From: Gammaproteobacteria bacterium
GTDB lineage: Bacteria; Pseudomonadota; Gammaproteobacteria; Pseudomonadales; Cellvibrionaceae
Direction: 5' to 3'
NCBI GenBank assembly: GCA_021151625.1
Contig: JAGKWY010000039.1
Location: 1-40,185, forward strand
DNA: 40,185 nt
Shown here: piece by piece, positions 25,998 to 34,206 of the stretch
Position numbering within the stretch: position 1 is the first letter of the stretch
Layout: every line of letters begins with the position of its first letter
The notes under the pieces: generated by a model
Seen by the model: the letters and a program-made list of their open reading frames with translations, nothing else
Databases searched by the model: none
Told to the model about the DNA's origin: nothing
Translations under genes and position numbers: made by a program

Positions 25998-26963
25998 TTA
26001 CCTCGAATTAATAGTCACCCAATAGCCTGTACGGGTATCTACTCTGACTGGCAGAGTATCTTCAAGCAAACGCAGGATTGTGTCGGTATCCGCAAGGCGG
26101 AAAGCGCCGGTAACTTTCAAGTCAGCAACCGCAGGATCACAACGCAATATGCCTGGGCGATAGCGAGCCAGTTCCCGGGCAAAATCGGCAAGCCGCATGG
26201 CTTTTGCATAGAGAACACCATTGCGCCAGGCATCCACACCCAATTGAATTGGTGTTACCAGCTCAAGCGAATGTGCGGTAAATAAAACTTGTTGGCCAGC
26301 ATTCACAATAACGGTGGATTGGCTGGAACGAGTAACCACCTCTACTGCACCTTCGAGTACTGACAAGCGCGTAGCCTTTTCACCCTGACGCACAACAAAT
26401 TCGGTTCCCAACGCACGCATGCGGCCATTTGCAGTCTCAACCAAAAACGGGCGATGGGGTGAATAAGTATCTGCAGCTGTTTTGATAAAAATCTCGCCAT
26501 CAATATGCTCGAGCAAACGCTGGCTCCCATCGAATTTCACGTTTAATTCGGAGGCGGTATTCAAGGTAACCTTGCTGCTGTCGGCCAAAATAATTTCGCG
26601 CCGCTCGCCCATCGCTGTGCGATAAAAATTCGGTCGGCTGATTCGGTAGAAGTCCACACCCAACCAGGTCGCCGAAGGTAACAGCAACAACGCGGCGATA
26701 GTGCGCACCAGCTTGCGTCGCGATGCTTGCCCACGCGCGCGACCCAACACAGACATACCTAATTGCGGATTGATGCTGCCAAACTGGCGAGCCAATAATT
26801 CAGCACGCTGCCAAACACGTTGATGCTCTGCATCCTGCTGCAACCATTGCTCCCAGGCATTTTTTTCCATATCGGAAAGCGTGTTGCCATGCATGCGCGC
26901 CAACCAATCGGCCGCTTCATCAATGGCGCGCGCGCTAATTTGTTCATCGCGTGAATTATTCAT
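25998..26963 (-). CDS. fecR: FecR-family anti-sigma factor / signal transducer (second copy)
   Basis: A 321-residue paralogue of the other FecR. N-terminal sigma-binding domain at about 12-62 (AIDEAADWLARMHGNTLS, AWEQWLQQDAEHQRVW), membrane helix at about 86-103 after the basic ASRRKLVR, then the periplasmic domain with MGERREIILADSSKVTLNTASELN. The C-terminal LARYRPGILRCDPAVADLKVTGAF closely resembles the matching segment of the neighbour, which points to a tandem duplication. It follows its fecI partner by 8 bases. No receptor lies directly behind it, since the other fecI-fecR pair intervenes. Confidence 0.9.
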   Translation of the reverse strand: MNNSRDEQISARAIDEAADWLARMHGNTLSDMEKNAWEQWLQQDAEHQRVWQRAELLARQFGSINPQLGMSVLGRARGQASRRKLVRTIAALLLLPSATWLGVDFYRISRPNFYRTAMGERREIILADSSKVTLNTASELNVKFDGSQRLLEHIDGEIFIKTAADTYSPHRPFLVETANGRMRALGTEFVVRQGEKATRLSVLEGAVEVVTRSSQSTVIVNAGQQVLFTAHSLELVTPIQLGVDAWRNGVLYAKAMRLADFARELARYRPGILRCDPAVADLKVTGAFRLADTDTILRLLEDTLPVRVDTRTGYWVTINSR

Positions 26964-26971
26964 AGTGCAAG

Positions 26972-27493
26972 CTAATCAACACTGAGCATTAATCGCAGGC
27001 ATTGACGAAAACCCTGCGCCATATAGCGGGTAACAGTACGTACACTCAGGTTCAAGCGCGATGCAATTTGCTCGTAGGTTAAACCTTCTAATTGAGACAT
27101 CAGGAATGCGGTACGAACCTGTGCAGGCAGCTCACCCAAGAGCGCATCCAGTTCATGCAGGGTTTCCAGAACAATAGCCTGCTCTTCAATAGAAGGAACC
27201 AGAGGTTCGGGTAGCTGTTCCAGTGTTTCAAGAAAGGCGCGCTCCAGGGATTGCCGCTCATAATGGTTAATCAACAAACGCCGAGCCACAGTAGTGAGGT
27301 AGGCCTTAGGCTCCTGCAGCTCAAAGGTCTTATTCGTCTGGGATTTCAGCCATACCCGTAAAAAGGTATCTTGCGCCAGATCCGCTGCCGTGAACTGATC
27401 ACCCAATCTGCGCCGCAACCAACGCTGCAACCAATCATTGTGGTTTGAATAGAGGGTATCGAACTGCTGGTCAGTGATTACATCTGGCGGCAC
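26972..27493 (-). CDS. fecI: FecI-like ECF sigma factor (second copy)
   Basis: An ECF sigma factor with region 2 in WLRRRLGDQFTAADLAQDTFLRVWL and YLTTVARRLLINHYERQ and region 4 in LPAQVRTAFLMSQLEGLTYEQIASRLNLSVRTVTRYMAQG. I place the start at GTG 27493, preceded by GGGAGA at suitable distance, giving 173 residues as in its paralogue; the open frame continues to a GTG at 27580, but that extension is not family-like and runs over a Fur-like sequence. It forms a tight pair with the fecR behind it. The gene is 106 bases after the stop of a non-STN TonB receptor on the same strand. Confidence 0.87.
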   Translation of the reverse strand: MPPDVITDQQFDTLYSNHNDWLQRWLRRRLGDQFTAADLAQDTFLRVWLKSQTNKTFELQEPKAYLTTVARRLLINHYERQSLERAFLETLEQLPEPLVPSIEEQAIVLETLHELDALLGELPAQVRTAFLMSQLEGLTYEQIASRLNLSVRTVTRYMAQGFRQCLRLMLSVD

Positions 27494-27538
27494 AAGGGTT
27501 CTCCCATACAAACCAGCAATTGAAAATGATTCTTGTTT

Positions 27539-27557
27539 GTCATCATAATTAATTATC
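27539..27557. promoter_or_regulatory. Weak Fur-like site before the second fecI
   Basis: GTCATCATAATTAATTATC matches 10 of 19 positions of the Fur consensus, and includes the 12-base palindrome ATAATTAATTAT. It lies about 45 bases upstream of the proposed fecI start, where Fur often controls such genes. The match is modest and AT-rich, so this is tentative. Confidence 0.3.
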
Positions 27558-27599
27558 GATAAGACGACAACCAGACGCACCCTTCCCTGGGTAAATCAA

Positions 27600-29840
27600 C
27601 TAAAACTCAACCGTTGCGGAGAGCATTAATGTGCGGGGGTCACCAATACGGGTGCCGTTAAAACCATTCCAATAGTGTTCATTGGTCAGGTTGTGAAGGT
27701 CGGCACGCAGGGTGACTAATTGCTCTGCCACAGCGACCTGGTAGCGGGCACCTAAATCAAACAGAGTGTAATCAGGCACTTTGTCATTGTTCAGGGTATC
27801 GCCATAACTGGCGCCGTTGTAATTCACTGCTGCTGACAAACTGAGATTTGGTACAGCAGGAAGTGTGTATTCAAAGCGAGCCTTCACAATCTTCTCAGCA
27901 ACATCAACCGGTGCCTTGCCTTCCAATGCCGGGGTTTGCTTTTGCTCTTTTACTTCTGGATCAAGCCAGGTAAAACCGCCGATCAAATTAAGGTTTTCAG
28001 TCAGGTTACCCATGGCAGTCAGTTCAATGCCCTGATGAACTTGCAATCCATCCTGCACAAACTCAGGTGCACCAGGAACATTGATGTAGTACTGCAAACC
28101 TTTTTCGATTCGGAACACCGCTGCATCCAAAGCCAACTGGCCAACTTTGGTTTTCACACCAATTTCAAATTGCTCACTGGTCAATGGGTCAAAAGATTTT
28201 CCACCATTCACCACTTTTACTGCCGTGTTGTTGTAAAACTCGGGAACGACCACCCCGGCCTCCAGGCCTTCTACATAGCTTACGTAAGTGGTGATTGACT
28301 CTACTGGCTTAAACAATACCGACACTGACGGAGTCAGCGCAGATTCGTCATAGCCAGTGCCGGTTTTTTGAGTGATGGTGGTTTGTGCAGCACCAAGCAG
28401 GGCCGACCATTGATCGTTAAAGGTAATGTCATCACCAATAATGAAGCTGTGGTATTCCGTGTTACTGCTCAGGGTAATTACACCGCGATTGATCTGCTTT
28501 ACGTTGGTTGGATGCGGGATATAAGTGGGAGATCCCATAGACAGACCGGTGAGATTGATATTGGGAGCACTGGCACCACCGGTATAGCGATATTGAAAGC
28601 TATCACTGACCTGGTAACCAGTCGTGAGCTTATGCACAACCTCACCAGTTTCAAACACCACATCAAGGTAAGCTGCCGCGCCCGAATCCTTCTGTTTACT
28701 CAGCAAGGTATCCAACCCAGAGGTATAAACACCGGAAATCGCCTGACTGTAGGTACCATTTGCAGCGATAGTATTGCTGGTGCTTTCCGAACCACGATCT
28801 CCACGGTTGTCGATATAGGCCGCGCGGAAGGACACATTCTCGCTGATTTTCCACTTCACATTAGTGCCGTAACGGTTGTAGTCGTACCAGCGGTTAGTCC
28901 AGGGCTGTCCCCAGGAAATCTCGTTATCGATACTATCCGCCGAAGGTCGTTTTACACCGTTGGCAAAATACCAATAGGTTTGCGAGCCATTCACATCATA
29001 GGTGTAATCCATACCGTGGATTTGCACCCAGAAGTCTTCAAACAGATAGCCATCAAGTGCAAGGCTGTAAAAAGTTTTTTCAATCGCCTGATTTTTGATG
29101 GCGCCATCACCGCCCTGCTCCACCAGGTTGACGCGATAACCGTAGTTGCCATCACTATCAAACTTGCCACCAAAATCGCCATGGGCATTCCAACTGTCCC
29201 CGCCCAAACTGCTCAGTGTTAGCTGATTCATGCGTTCATCGGTTGAGCGCTTGGTTACATAGTTGGTAACACCGCCGACATTGTTTGCACCGTACATAAA
29301 GCCTGAAAGCCCGTTCAGGATTTCAATGCGCGCCGTGTCTTCCATAGTGGCGCTATGGTTGTATTGGTCGTCTGGAACACCATCGCGATAGGAGCGCTGC
29401 ACCGAGAAGCCGCGCATCATAATCCGTGGCTGGTTGTTCTCATGCTGGGCGCGAATCAACTGCGTGGTTGGATTCACGCGGTAAATCTGATCGGGCGTAG
29501 TTGCCTGCAAGTTCTCAATCAACTCTTCAGAAATGACATTAACCGAGTAAGGCGTATCCTGCAGGCTGCGCCCCTCCCAGGCCCCCACACCAGACACAGT
29601 TTCTGTGCGATAACCCGTGTCCTTAGTCCCCTCAACCGCTTCCGCTGTGACCTTTACCGTCTTGAGCTGCTTGGCTGCTTTCGGTGTTTCCCCATTGGTT
29701 TGCGAGTCTTTGGAAACCGTTTCTGCATGGATTAACGGGCTGACAGACACACCCGTCAATAACAAACCAAGGCCGGCGTTGCGCAGTGCGCGCGTGAGTG
29801 GATGCAGCTGAAGCAATCTGCAAGGAGATTGGTGGCGCAT
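27600..29840 (-). CDS. TonB-dependent siderophore receptor without STN domain
   Basis: A 746-residue receptor. Signal peptide cleaved after IHA (residue 39), TonB box LKTVKVTA (59-66), plug motifs LQDTPYSVNVISEELIENLQA, RIMMRGFSVQRSYRDGV and RIEILNGLSGFMYGANNVGGVTNYVTKR, and a barrel ending in Phe (SATVEF). No STN domain stands before the plug, so it takes up its ligand without surface signalling. The plug start (PYSVNVIS) is that of FhuE/FpvA-like ferric siderophore receptors. A good Fur box lies 50 bases upstream. It runs toward the fecI genes on the same strand and no strong terminator separates them. Confidence 0.9.
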   Translation of the reverse strand: MRHQSPCRLLQLHPLTRALRNAGLGLLLTGVSVSPLIHAETVSKDSQTNGETPKAAKQLKTVKVTAEAVEGTKDTGYRTETVSGVGAWEGRSLQDTPYSVNVISEELIENLQATTPDQIYRVNPTTQLIRAQHENNQPRIMMRGFSVQRSYRDGVPDDQYNHSATMEDTARIEILNGLSGFMYGANNVGGVTNYVTKRSTDERMNQLTLSSLGGDSWNAHGDFGGKFDSDGNYGYRVNLVEQGGDGAIKNQAIEKTFYSLALDGYLFEDFWVQIHGMDYTYDVNGSQTYWYFANGVKRPSADSIDNEISWGQPWTNRWYDYNRYGTNVKWKISENVSFRAAYIDNRGDRGSESTSNTIAANGTYSQAISGVYTSGLDTLLSKQKDSGAAAYLDVVFETGEVVHKLTTGYQVSDSFQYRYTGGASAPNINLTGLSMGSPTYIPHPTNVKQINRGVITLSSNTEYHSFIIGDDITFNDQWSALLGAAQTTITQKTGTGYDESALTPSVSVLFKPVESITTYVSYVEGLEAGVVVPEFYNNTAVKVVNGGKSFDPLTSEQFEIGVKTKVGQLALDAAVFRIEKGLQYYINVPGAPEFVQDGLQVHQGIELTAMGNLTENLNLIGGFTWLDPEVKEQKQTPALEGKAPVDVAEKIVKARFEYTLPAVPNLSLSAAVNYNGASYGDTLNNDKVPDYTLFDLGARYQVAVAEQLVTLRADLHNLTNEHYWNGFNGTRIGDPRTLMLSATVEF

Positions 29841-29890
29841 AAGTATTTCCCCAGAATGGTAGATGTAAGATGCGCCACTCTACATCAAAT

Positions 29891-29909
29891 GATAATAGTT
29901 TTCATTAAC
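29891..29909. promoter_or_regulatory. Fur box between divergent receptor and fagA/fumC genes
   Basis: GATAATAGTTTTCATTAAC matches 14 of 19 positions of the Fur consensus, the best in the window, and contains the symmetric AATGA/TCATT ends (29888-29906). It lies between the minus-strand receptor (start 29840) and the plus-strand fagA-like gene (start 29990), so it can repress both. The fagA-fumC operon of pseudomonads is known to be Fur-controlled, which fits. Confidence 0.72.
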
Positions 29910-29989
29910 ACTTGGTAAATATTTTCTTTAGCATTATAGTCGCCGACCTGAAACTCATAGCACCAACCAAAGTCTGGAGACATGAAGCC

Positions 29990-30286
29990 ATGCAACCCTC
30001 CATCGATGCCGCCTGGCTTATGGAACTTACCCATATCCGTCGCAAAATCCGCTGGGGTGAAGAACCCGACAACCCCCTGCTCATTTCCCGCTGGTTAGCG
30101 CACGAAAACCATGAACACACACAGCAGCTATCCCAGGAAGAATTGCGCCAGGGTTACGAGAATCAATTCAGGTTATTGCTGGAAACGCTGATGGATGAGC
30201 TAGTGCCATCGCACTGGCGTTGCAAAACTTTGACATTTCCGGTGAGCGTCAACCGCTGGAGATTATCCGCGCCCTGGCACAAGTAA
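29990..30286 (+). CDS. fagA: FagA-like protein, truncated and fused out of frame into fumC
   Basis: The first 78 residues, with WLMELTHIRRKIRWGEEPDNPLL and FRLLLETLMDELVPSHWRC, resemble FagA, the small protein of unknown function encoded before fumC in the Fur-regulated fagA-fumC-sodA operon of pseudomonads. The family is about 40-50 residues longer. Here the frame changes at HWRC into DNA that encodes the FumC segment LQNFDISGERQ in another frame, so residues 79-98 are spurious. I take the ATG at 29990 with GGAG at 29976-29979. The gene is probably non-functional in this form. Recognition of the family is from memory and has not been checked by search. Confidence 0.6.
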   Translation: MQPSIDAAWLMELTHIRRKIRWGEEPDNPLLISRWLAHENHEHTQQLSQEELRQGYENQFRLLLETLMDELVPSHWRCKTLTFPVSVNRWRLSAPWHK

Positions 30287-31521
30287 AACGCGCATCCGCC
30301 AAAGTGAATTGCGTACTGGGCTTACAAGATGGCAAAAAAACTGAAGCCATTATCGCAGCCGCTGACGAAGTTATTGCTGGCAAACACCCGAATGAATTTC
30401 CGCTAGTGGTGTGGCAAACCGGATCCGGCACACAAACCAACATGAATTTAAATGAGGTGATTGCAAATCGCGCGAGCGAAATTTTAGGCGGGCCACGCGG
30501 CGATGAACGCTTGGTGCATCCGAATGACGATGTAAACCGCAGCCAATCCAGCAACGATGTTTTTCCAACAGCAATGCACGTCGCAGCAGTTGAAGCACTC
30601 ACTAATCATCTGTTACCCGCCATTGCAAAACTGCGCGCGACCCTGGCAAACAAAGCGCGTGAATTCGATGACATCGTCAAAATTGGCCGCACCCACTTAC
30701 AGGATGCAACACCACTGACTTTAGGTCAGGAAATTTCCGGCTGGGTTGCGCAATTGCATCACGGTGAAAAACATGTGCGCGATGCATTGCCGCATTTGTG
30801 TGAATTAGCACTGGGAGGTACAGCAGTAGGAACGGGATTAAATGCACCCAAAGGTTATGCTGAACAAGTTGCCGCTGAACTCGCGCAATTAACCCAACTG
30901 CCATTTGTAACTGCACCGAGCAAATTTGAAGCGCTGGCATCCTGCGATGCATTAGTGCATGCCCATGGCGCTTTAAAAACGCTCGCTGCAAGCCTGATGA
31001 AAATTGCCAACGATGTACGCTGGTTAGCCAGCGGGCCACGCAGCGGCATTGGTGAAATCAGTATTCCGGAAAATGAACCTGGCTCATCCATCATGCCCGG
31101 CAAAGTGAACCCCACCCAGAGTGAAGCCTTAACCATGTTGGCAGCGCAAGTCATGGGCAACGATGTTGCAATTAATATCGGTGGCGCCTCCGGCAATTTC
31201 GAGCTCAACGTATTCCGTCCGATGGTTGCACACAACTTTTTGCAAAGCGTGCGCTTGCTCGCCGATGGCATGGTGAGTTTTAACGATCACTGCGCTGTGG
31301 GTATTGAACCCAATCACGCACGCATTAACGAATTGGTGGAGCGTTCACTAATGCTGGTGACCGCATTGAATACCCATATCGGTTACGACAAGGCAGCGCA
31401 GATCGCGAAAAAAGCCCATAAGGAAGGTACCAGTCTGCGCGAATCTGCACTGTCACTGGGTTATGTCACTGCTGAACAATTTGATGCCTGGGTTGTTCCC
31501 GGGAAAATGGTTGGTCGTTAA
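30220..31521 (+). CDS. fumC: Class II fumarase FumC, N-terminus missing
   Basis: The body is a normal oxygen-stable class II fumarase, which interconverts fumarate and malate in the TCA cycle: WQTGSGTQTNMNLNEVIANRA, GRTHLQDATPLTLGQEISG with the active-site region at 156-159, and the signature GSSIMPGKVNPTQSE (288-302). The frame opens only at 30199 and its first possible start is a TTG inside what should be the A-L-Q-N-F segment, so the usual first 25-30 residues with the D-S-M-G-E and YGAQTQR strands are missing. The family is about 460 residues and here 433 remain. Fumarases without this part are unlikely to fold normally. Iron-independent FumC next to a Fur box is the classical replacement for iron-dependent fumarase under iron lack. 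Confidence 0.85.
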   Translation: MQNFDISGERQPLEIIRALAQVKRASAKVNCVLGLQDGKKTEAIIAAADEVIAGKHPNEFPLVVWQTGSGTQTNMNLNEVIANRASEILGGPRGDERLVHPNDDVNRSQSSNDVFPTAMHVAAVEALTNHLLPAIAKLRATLANKAREFDDIVKIGRTHLQDATPLTLGQEISGWVAQLHHGEKHVRDALPHLCELALGGTAVGTGLNAPKGYAEQVAAELAQLTQLPFVTAPSKFEALASCDALVHAHGALKTLAASLMKIANDVRWLASGPRSGIGEISIPENEPGSSIMPGKVNPTQSEALTMLAAQVMGNDVAINIGGASGNFELNVFRPMVAHNFLQSVRLLADGMVSFNDHCAVGIEPNHARINELVERSLMLVTALNTHIGYDKAAQIAKKAHKEGTSLRESALSLGYVTAEQFDAWVVPGKMVGR

Positions 31522-31567
31522 TTCCTTCACAAGTGTTAACATTTTTTTATTCTGAGTGCAAAAATTT

Positions 31568-33775
31568 ATGAAATCGCGTTTGTTTCCAACTTCACTAAAC
31601 AGTAACGAAACCTCTCTTTATACCAGCCATCACAAATTCAAGATGACGCTCCTTGCATTAGTGATCGGCGTGTCCAGCAATACGCTGGCTGCTCCGGCAA
31701 AAAAAACCGAGTCGGCTTCCCGCTCCTCTGCGAATAACGAAATTGAGGAAGTACAAGTTAACGGCCACGCGCTCGCGCAAAATGAAACGACTCGCCTGCC
31801 CTTCACCATGCGCGAACTACCGCAGTCCATCAGTGAGATTTCTGCAGAAATGATTGAACTCACGTCGATGACTGACATAAATGACTTGATGATGAATGTT
31901 ACCGGTGTCAACGTAACCCTGTACGACAGCCAGCGTCCGCTCTACTTCGCGCGCGGATTCCAGATCACCGATTTCCAGGTCGATGGAATTCCAACATACA
32001 GCGGTTCAACCAACCAGGAATATGACACTGCGCTTTATGAGCGCGTGGAAGTGATTCGCGGCGCAAATGGTTTGCTTTCGGGTGTTGGTACACCATCAGC
32101 TACTGTTAACCTGGTGCGTAAACGCCCCGGGGAAAGATTGGATGCGTCTGTATCCGCCAGTGCTGGCTCATGGAATCGTAAACGCGGTGTTGCCGATGCT
32201 TCTGTACCGCTCACTAAAGATGGAAATATTCGCAGCCGCGTTGTTGTTGCTTACCAGGATTCAGACAGTTTCCGCGATCGCTACCGCGAAGATAAAACTG
32301 CTGTGCTCGGCGTTATTGAAGGCGATATCGGTGAAGACACAACCATCGCCCTGGGTTATCAAAATCAGGACAACAACCCGGAAGGTACCATCTGGGGAAC
32401 TATTTCGCTTTTTGCAGCAGATGGCTCCATTGCCAAAATGCCAGTATCAACAAGCTTTGCACCTGAATGGACCCAATGGCAGCGCGAATCAAGCACGGTG
32501 TTTTCCGATCTCGAACACAACTTTAACGAGAATTGGAAATTGCGTATTGCAGCAAGTCGCACTGAAGGTGATGTATTTAGCTTGCGCGTTTACGCGCGCG
32601 GATTTCCTGATCGCAATACCGGAAAAGGTGTAACACTGCTGGCGGGTGTAGGTGCGGGTGAAGACACACGCGATAGCATCGACCTTTACCTTACGGGGGA
32701 CTACAGCTGGTTTGGGCATGAACATACATTAATCGTAGGCGCTAACAGTTATGAGTTGGAATCCTACACTCCCGGATTTACCTCGGTGGCATCCTGGTCT
32801 TATCAAGTACCCAATGGTTGGGACTACGATGGCAAGGCCCCTATGCCCGCTTACTCTCGCACTGGTTCATATCGCATTGCTACTACCGAACAATTGGGTG
32901 TGTATGCAGCTAACCGTTTCAGTATTACTGATTCGTTCTCAGCCATTGTTGGGGCGCGGGTAACTTCCTGGGAAACAGGAACGGATAACTACAACACCAC
33001 CGGTGCATTTGTGAATAACACAGGTGCATTCGATGTCAGCAATGAATTAACCCCCTACGCCGGGCTTGTGTACGACCTCAGTAAACAGTTTTCTTTTTAC
33101 GCAAGTTACACGGATATTTTTAATCCGCAAAACTACAAAGACAAAAACGAAAACCTGCTTGAACCTGTGCTTGGCAGCAACACAGAAATCGGTGTGAAAG
33201 GTGAGTTCTTTGATGGCCGACTTACTGCCTCGACAGCAGTATTCAAAACTAAACAAGACAACTACGCTGTGCGCGATATGACGCAACCCGAGAATTCACT
33301 GTCTGATGGCAGCTCTGCCTATGTGGGAGTCAATGGAACAGAAAGTGAAGGTGTTGAAATCAGCCTGAGTGGAAGTATCAACGAGCAATGGTCTGTTAAC
33401 ACCGGTTATACCTATGTTGATACCAAGCGCCATACCAATGACCGCATCTGGACCAACTTGCCTGAGCATTCCGTACAATTTTCTACTCATTATCATTTCG
33501 GCGGTGCACTTGAGCCCCTGGTGCTCGGCGGCGGCTTTAATTGGCAAAGTGAAACCATCGGGTATGGCGTGACGCACCCAACCAGAACCGATGCAACCTT
33601 TACGCAGGATTCCTACTTCCTGGCGAACCTTTACGCGACCTGGAATTTCAATGACAACTGGACCGCATCATTCAGTGCAACCAATGTGTTCAATGAAACT
33701 TACTGGGCAAATATTGATTACGCCAACTACGGCGAACCAAGAAACTTGTCACTGACATTGAAGTGGAAGTTGTAA
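31568..33775 (+). CDS. TonB-dependent ferric siderophore receptor (FhuE/FpvA-like)
   Basis: A 735-residue receptor starting at ATG 31568; a GTG at 31556 is an alternative, and neither has a strong ribosome binding site. A long signal region ends near LAA (residue 42), a TonB box EEVQVNG is at 60-66, and the plug has RELPQSISEIS, LYFARGFQITDFQVDGIP and RVEVIRGANGLLSGVGTPSATVNLVRKRP. These are features of the FpvA/FhuE group, without STN domain. The barrel ends in LTLKWKL, slightly unusual as the last residue is Leu and not an aromatic. It begins 34 bases behind fumC and may share its transcript. It is closely similar in motifs to the receptor at 36561-38771. Confidence 0.9.
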   Translation: MKSRLFPTSLNSNETSLYTSHHKFKMTLLALVIGVSSNTLAAPAKKTESASRSSANNEIEEVQVNGHALAQNETTRLPFTMRELPQSISEISAEMIELTSMTDINDLMMNVTGVNVTLYDSQRPLYFARGFQITDFQVDGIPTYSGSTNQEYDTALYERVEVIRGANGLLSGVGTPSATVNLVRKRPGERLDASVSASAGSWNRKRGVADASVPLTKDGNIRSRVVVAYQDSDSFRDRYREDKTAVLGVIEGDIGEDTTIALGYQNQDNNPEGTIWGTISLFAADGSIAKMPVSTSFAPEWTQWQRESSTVFSDLEHNFNENWKLRIAASRTEGDVFSLRVYARGFPDRNTGKGVTLLAGVGAGEDTRDSIDLYLTGDYSWFGHEHTLIVGANSYELESYTPGFTSVASWSYQVPNGWDYDGKAPMPAYSRTGSYRIATTEQLGVYAANRFSITDSFSAIVGARVTSWETGTDNYNTTGAFVNNTGAFDVSNELTPYAGLVYDLSKQFSFYASYTDIFNPQNYKDKNENLLEPVLGSNTEIGVKGEFFDGRLTASTAVFKTKQDNYAVRDMTQPENSLSDGSSAYVGVNGTESEGVEISLSGSINEQWSVNTGYTYVDTKRHTNDRIWTNLPEHSVQFSTHYHFGGALEPLVLGGGFNWQSETIGYGVTHPTRTDATFTQDSYFLANLYATWNFNDNWTASFSATNVFNETYWANIDYANYGEPRNLSLTLKWKL

Positions 33776-33824
33776 GCAACAAACAAAAACAAAGCACTAA
33801 TAAAAACAGAGTAACACACCAACA

Positions 33825-33849
33825 AAAAAGGCCCTTAATGGGCCTTTTT
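33825..33849. terminator. Bidirectional intrinsic terminator
   Basis: AAAAAGGCCC (33825-33834), loop TTAAT, GGGCCTTTTT (33840-33849): a perfect 10-base stem with A and T tails that works on both strands. It stands between the convergent receptor gene (plus) and the DUF3325 gene (minus), 50 bases past the receptor stop. Confidence 0.9.
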
Positions 33850-33891
33850 ATTATCAGTTCAATTGCTGGCCTAAGAGTCTTAACTTAGCCT

Positions 33892-34206
33892 TTAAATAAC
33901 TCCAGGCCAGAACAATTTGAGCAAGCGCGGGCGCCACGCCAGCAGCATAGCGATTGACGGCGCGCAGGCTGCTAACAGCATGATCCACACCAGCGCTGCC
34001 ATAGATGGGCGATCCGCTACAAAGCAAATTACAGCAGACATTAACAGCCCACCCCAGCCGATAACTCGCAGCACTTTTACAGGGTGAGCGGAATTACTGC
34101 CGGCCTGAACTTTTTTCCAATGAGGCTCCATTGCCAGCGCCAACCAGGCAAAACTGGCCAGGCAAATAACTGCAGCAAGGGTTAGCAATATCCAGCTATC
34201 AAGCAT
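33892..34206 (-). CDS. DUF3325-type small membrane protein
   Basis: A 104-residue protein with three hydrophobic helices and the segment LASFAWLALAMEPHWKKV, then VLRVIGWGGLLMSAVICFVAD and a C-terminal LAWRPRLLKLF. This pattern matches the DUF3325 proteins found with PepSY and DUF3649 proteins next to ferric siderophore receptors; their function is unknown. The ATG at 34206 overlaps the stop of the PepSY gene and has GAGGTGG before it; a longer frame from 34224 would add six residues. The three genes form one operon. Confidence 0.72.
   Translation of the reverse strand: MLDSWILLTLAAVICLASFAWLALAMEPHWKKVQAGSNSAHPVKVLRVIGWGGLLMSAVICFVADRPSMAALVWIMLLAACAPSIAMLLAWRPRLLKLFWPGVI

Noticed and set aside
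28368..29222. Long open frame on the plus strand (284 codons)
   Set aside because: It lies fully antisense to a clear TonB receptor gene and shows no family-like sequence; it is a shadow frame.
31521..31567. Possible terminator TGTTAACA plus T7 between fumC and the receptor
   Set aside because: The palindrome has no loop and only four base pairs, too weak to call a terminator.
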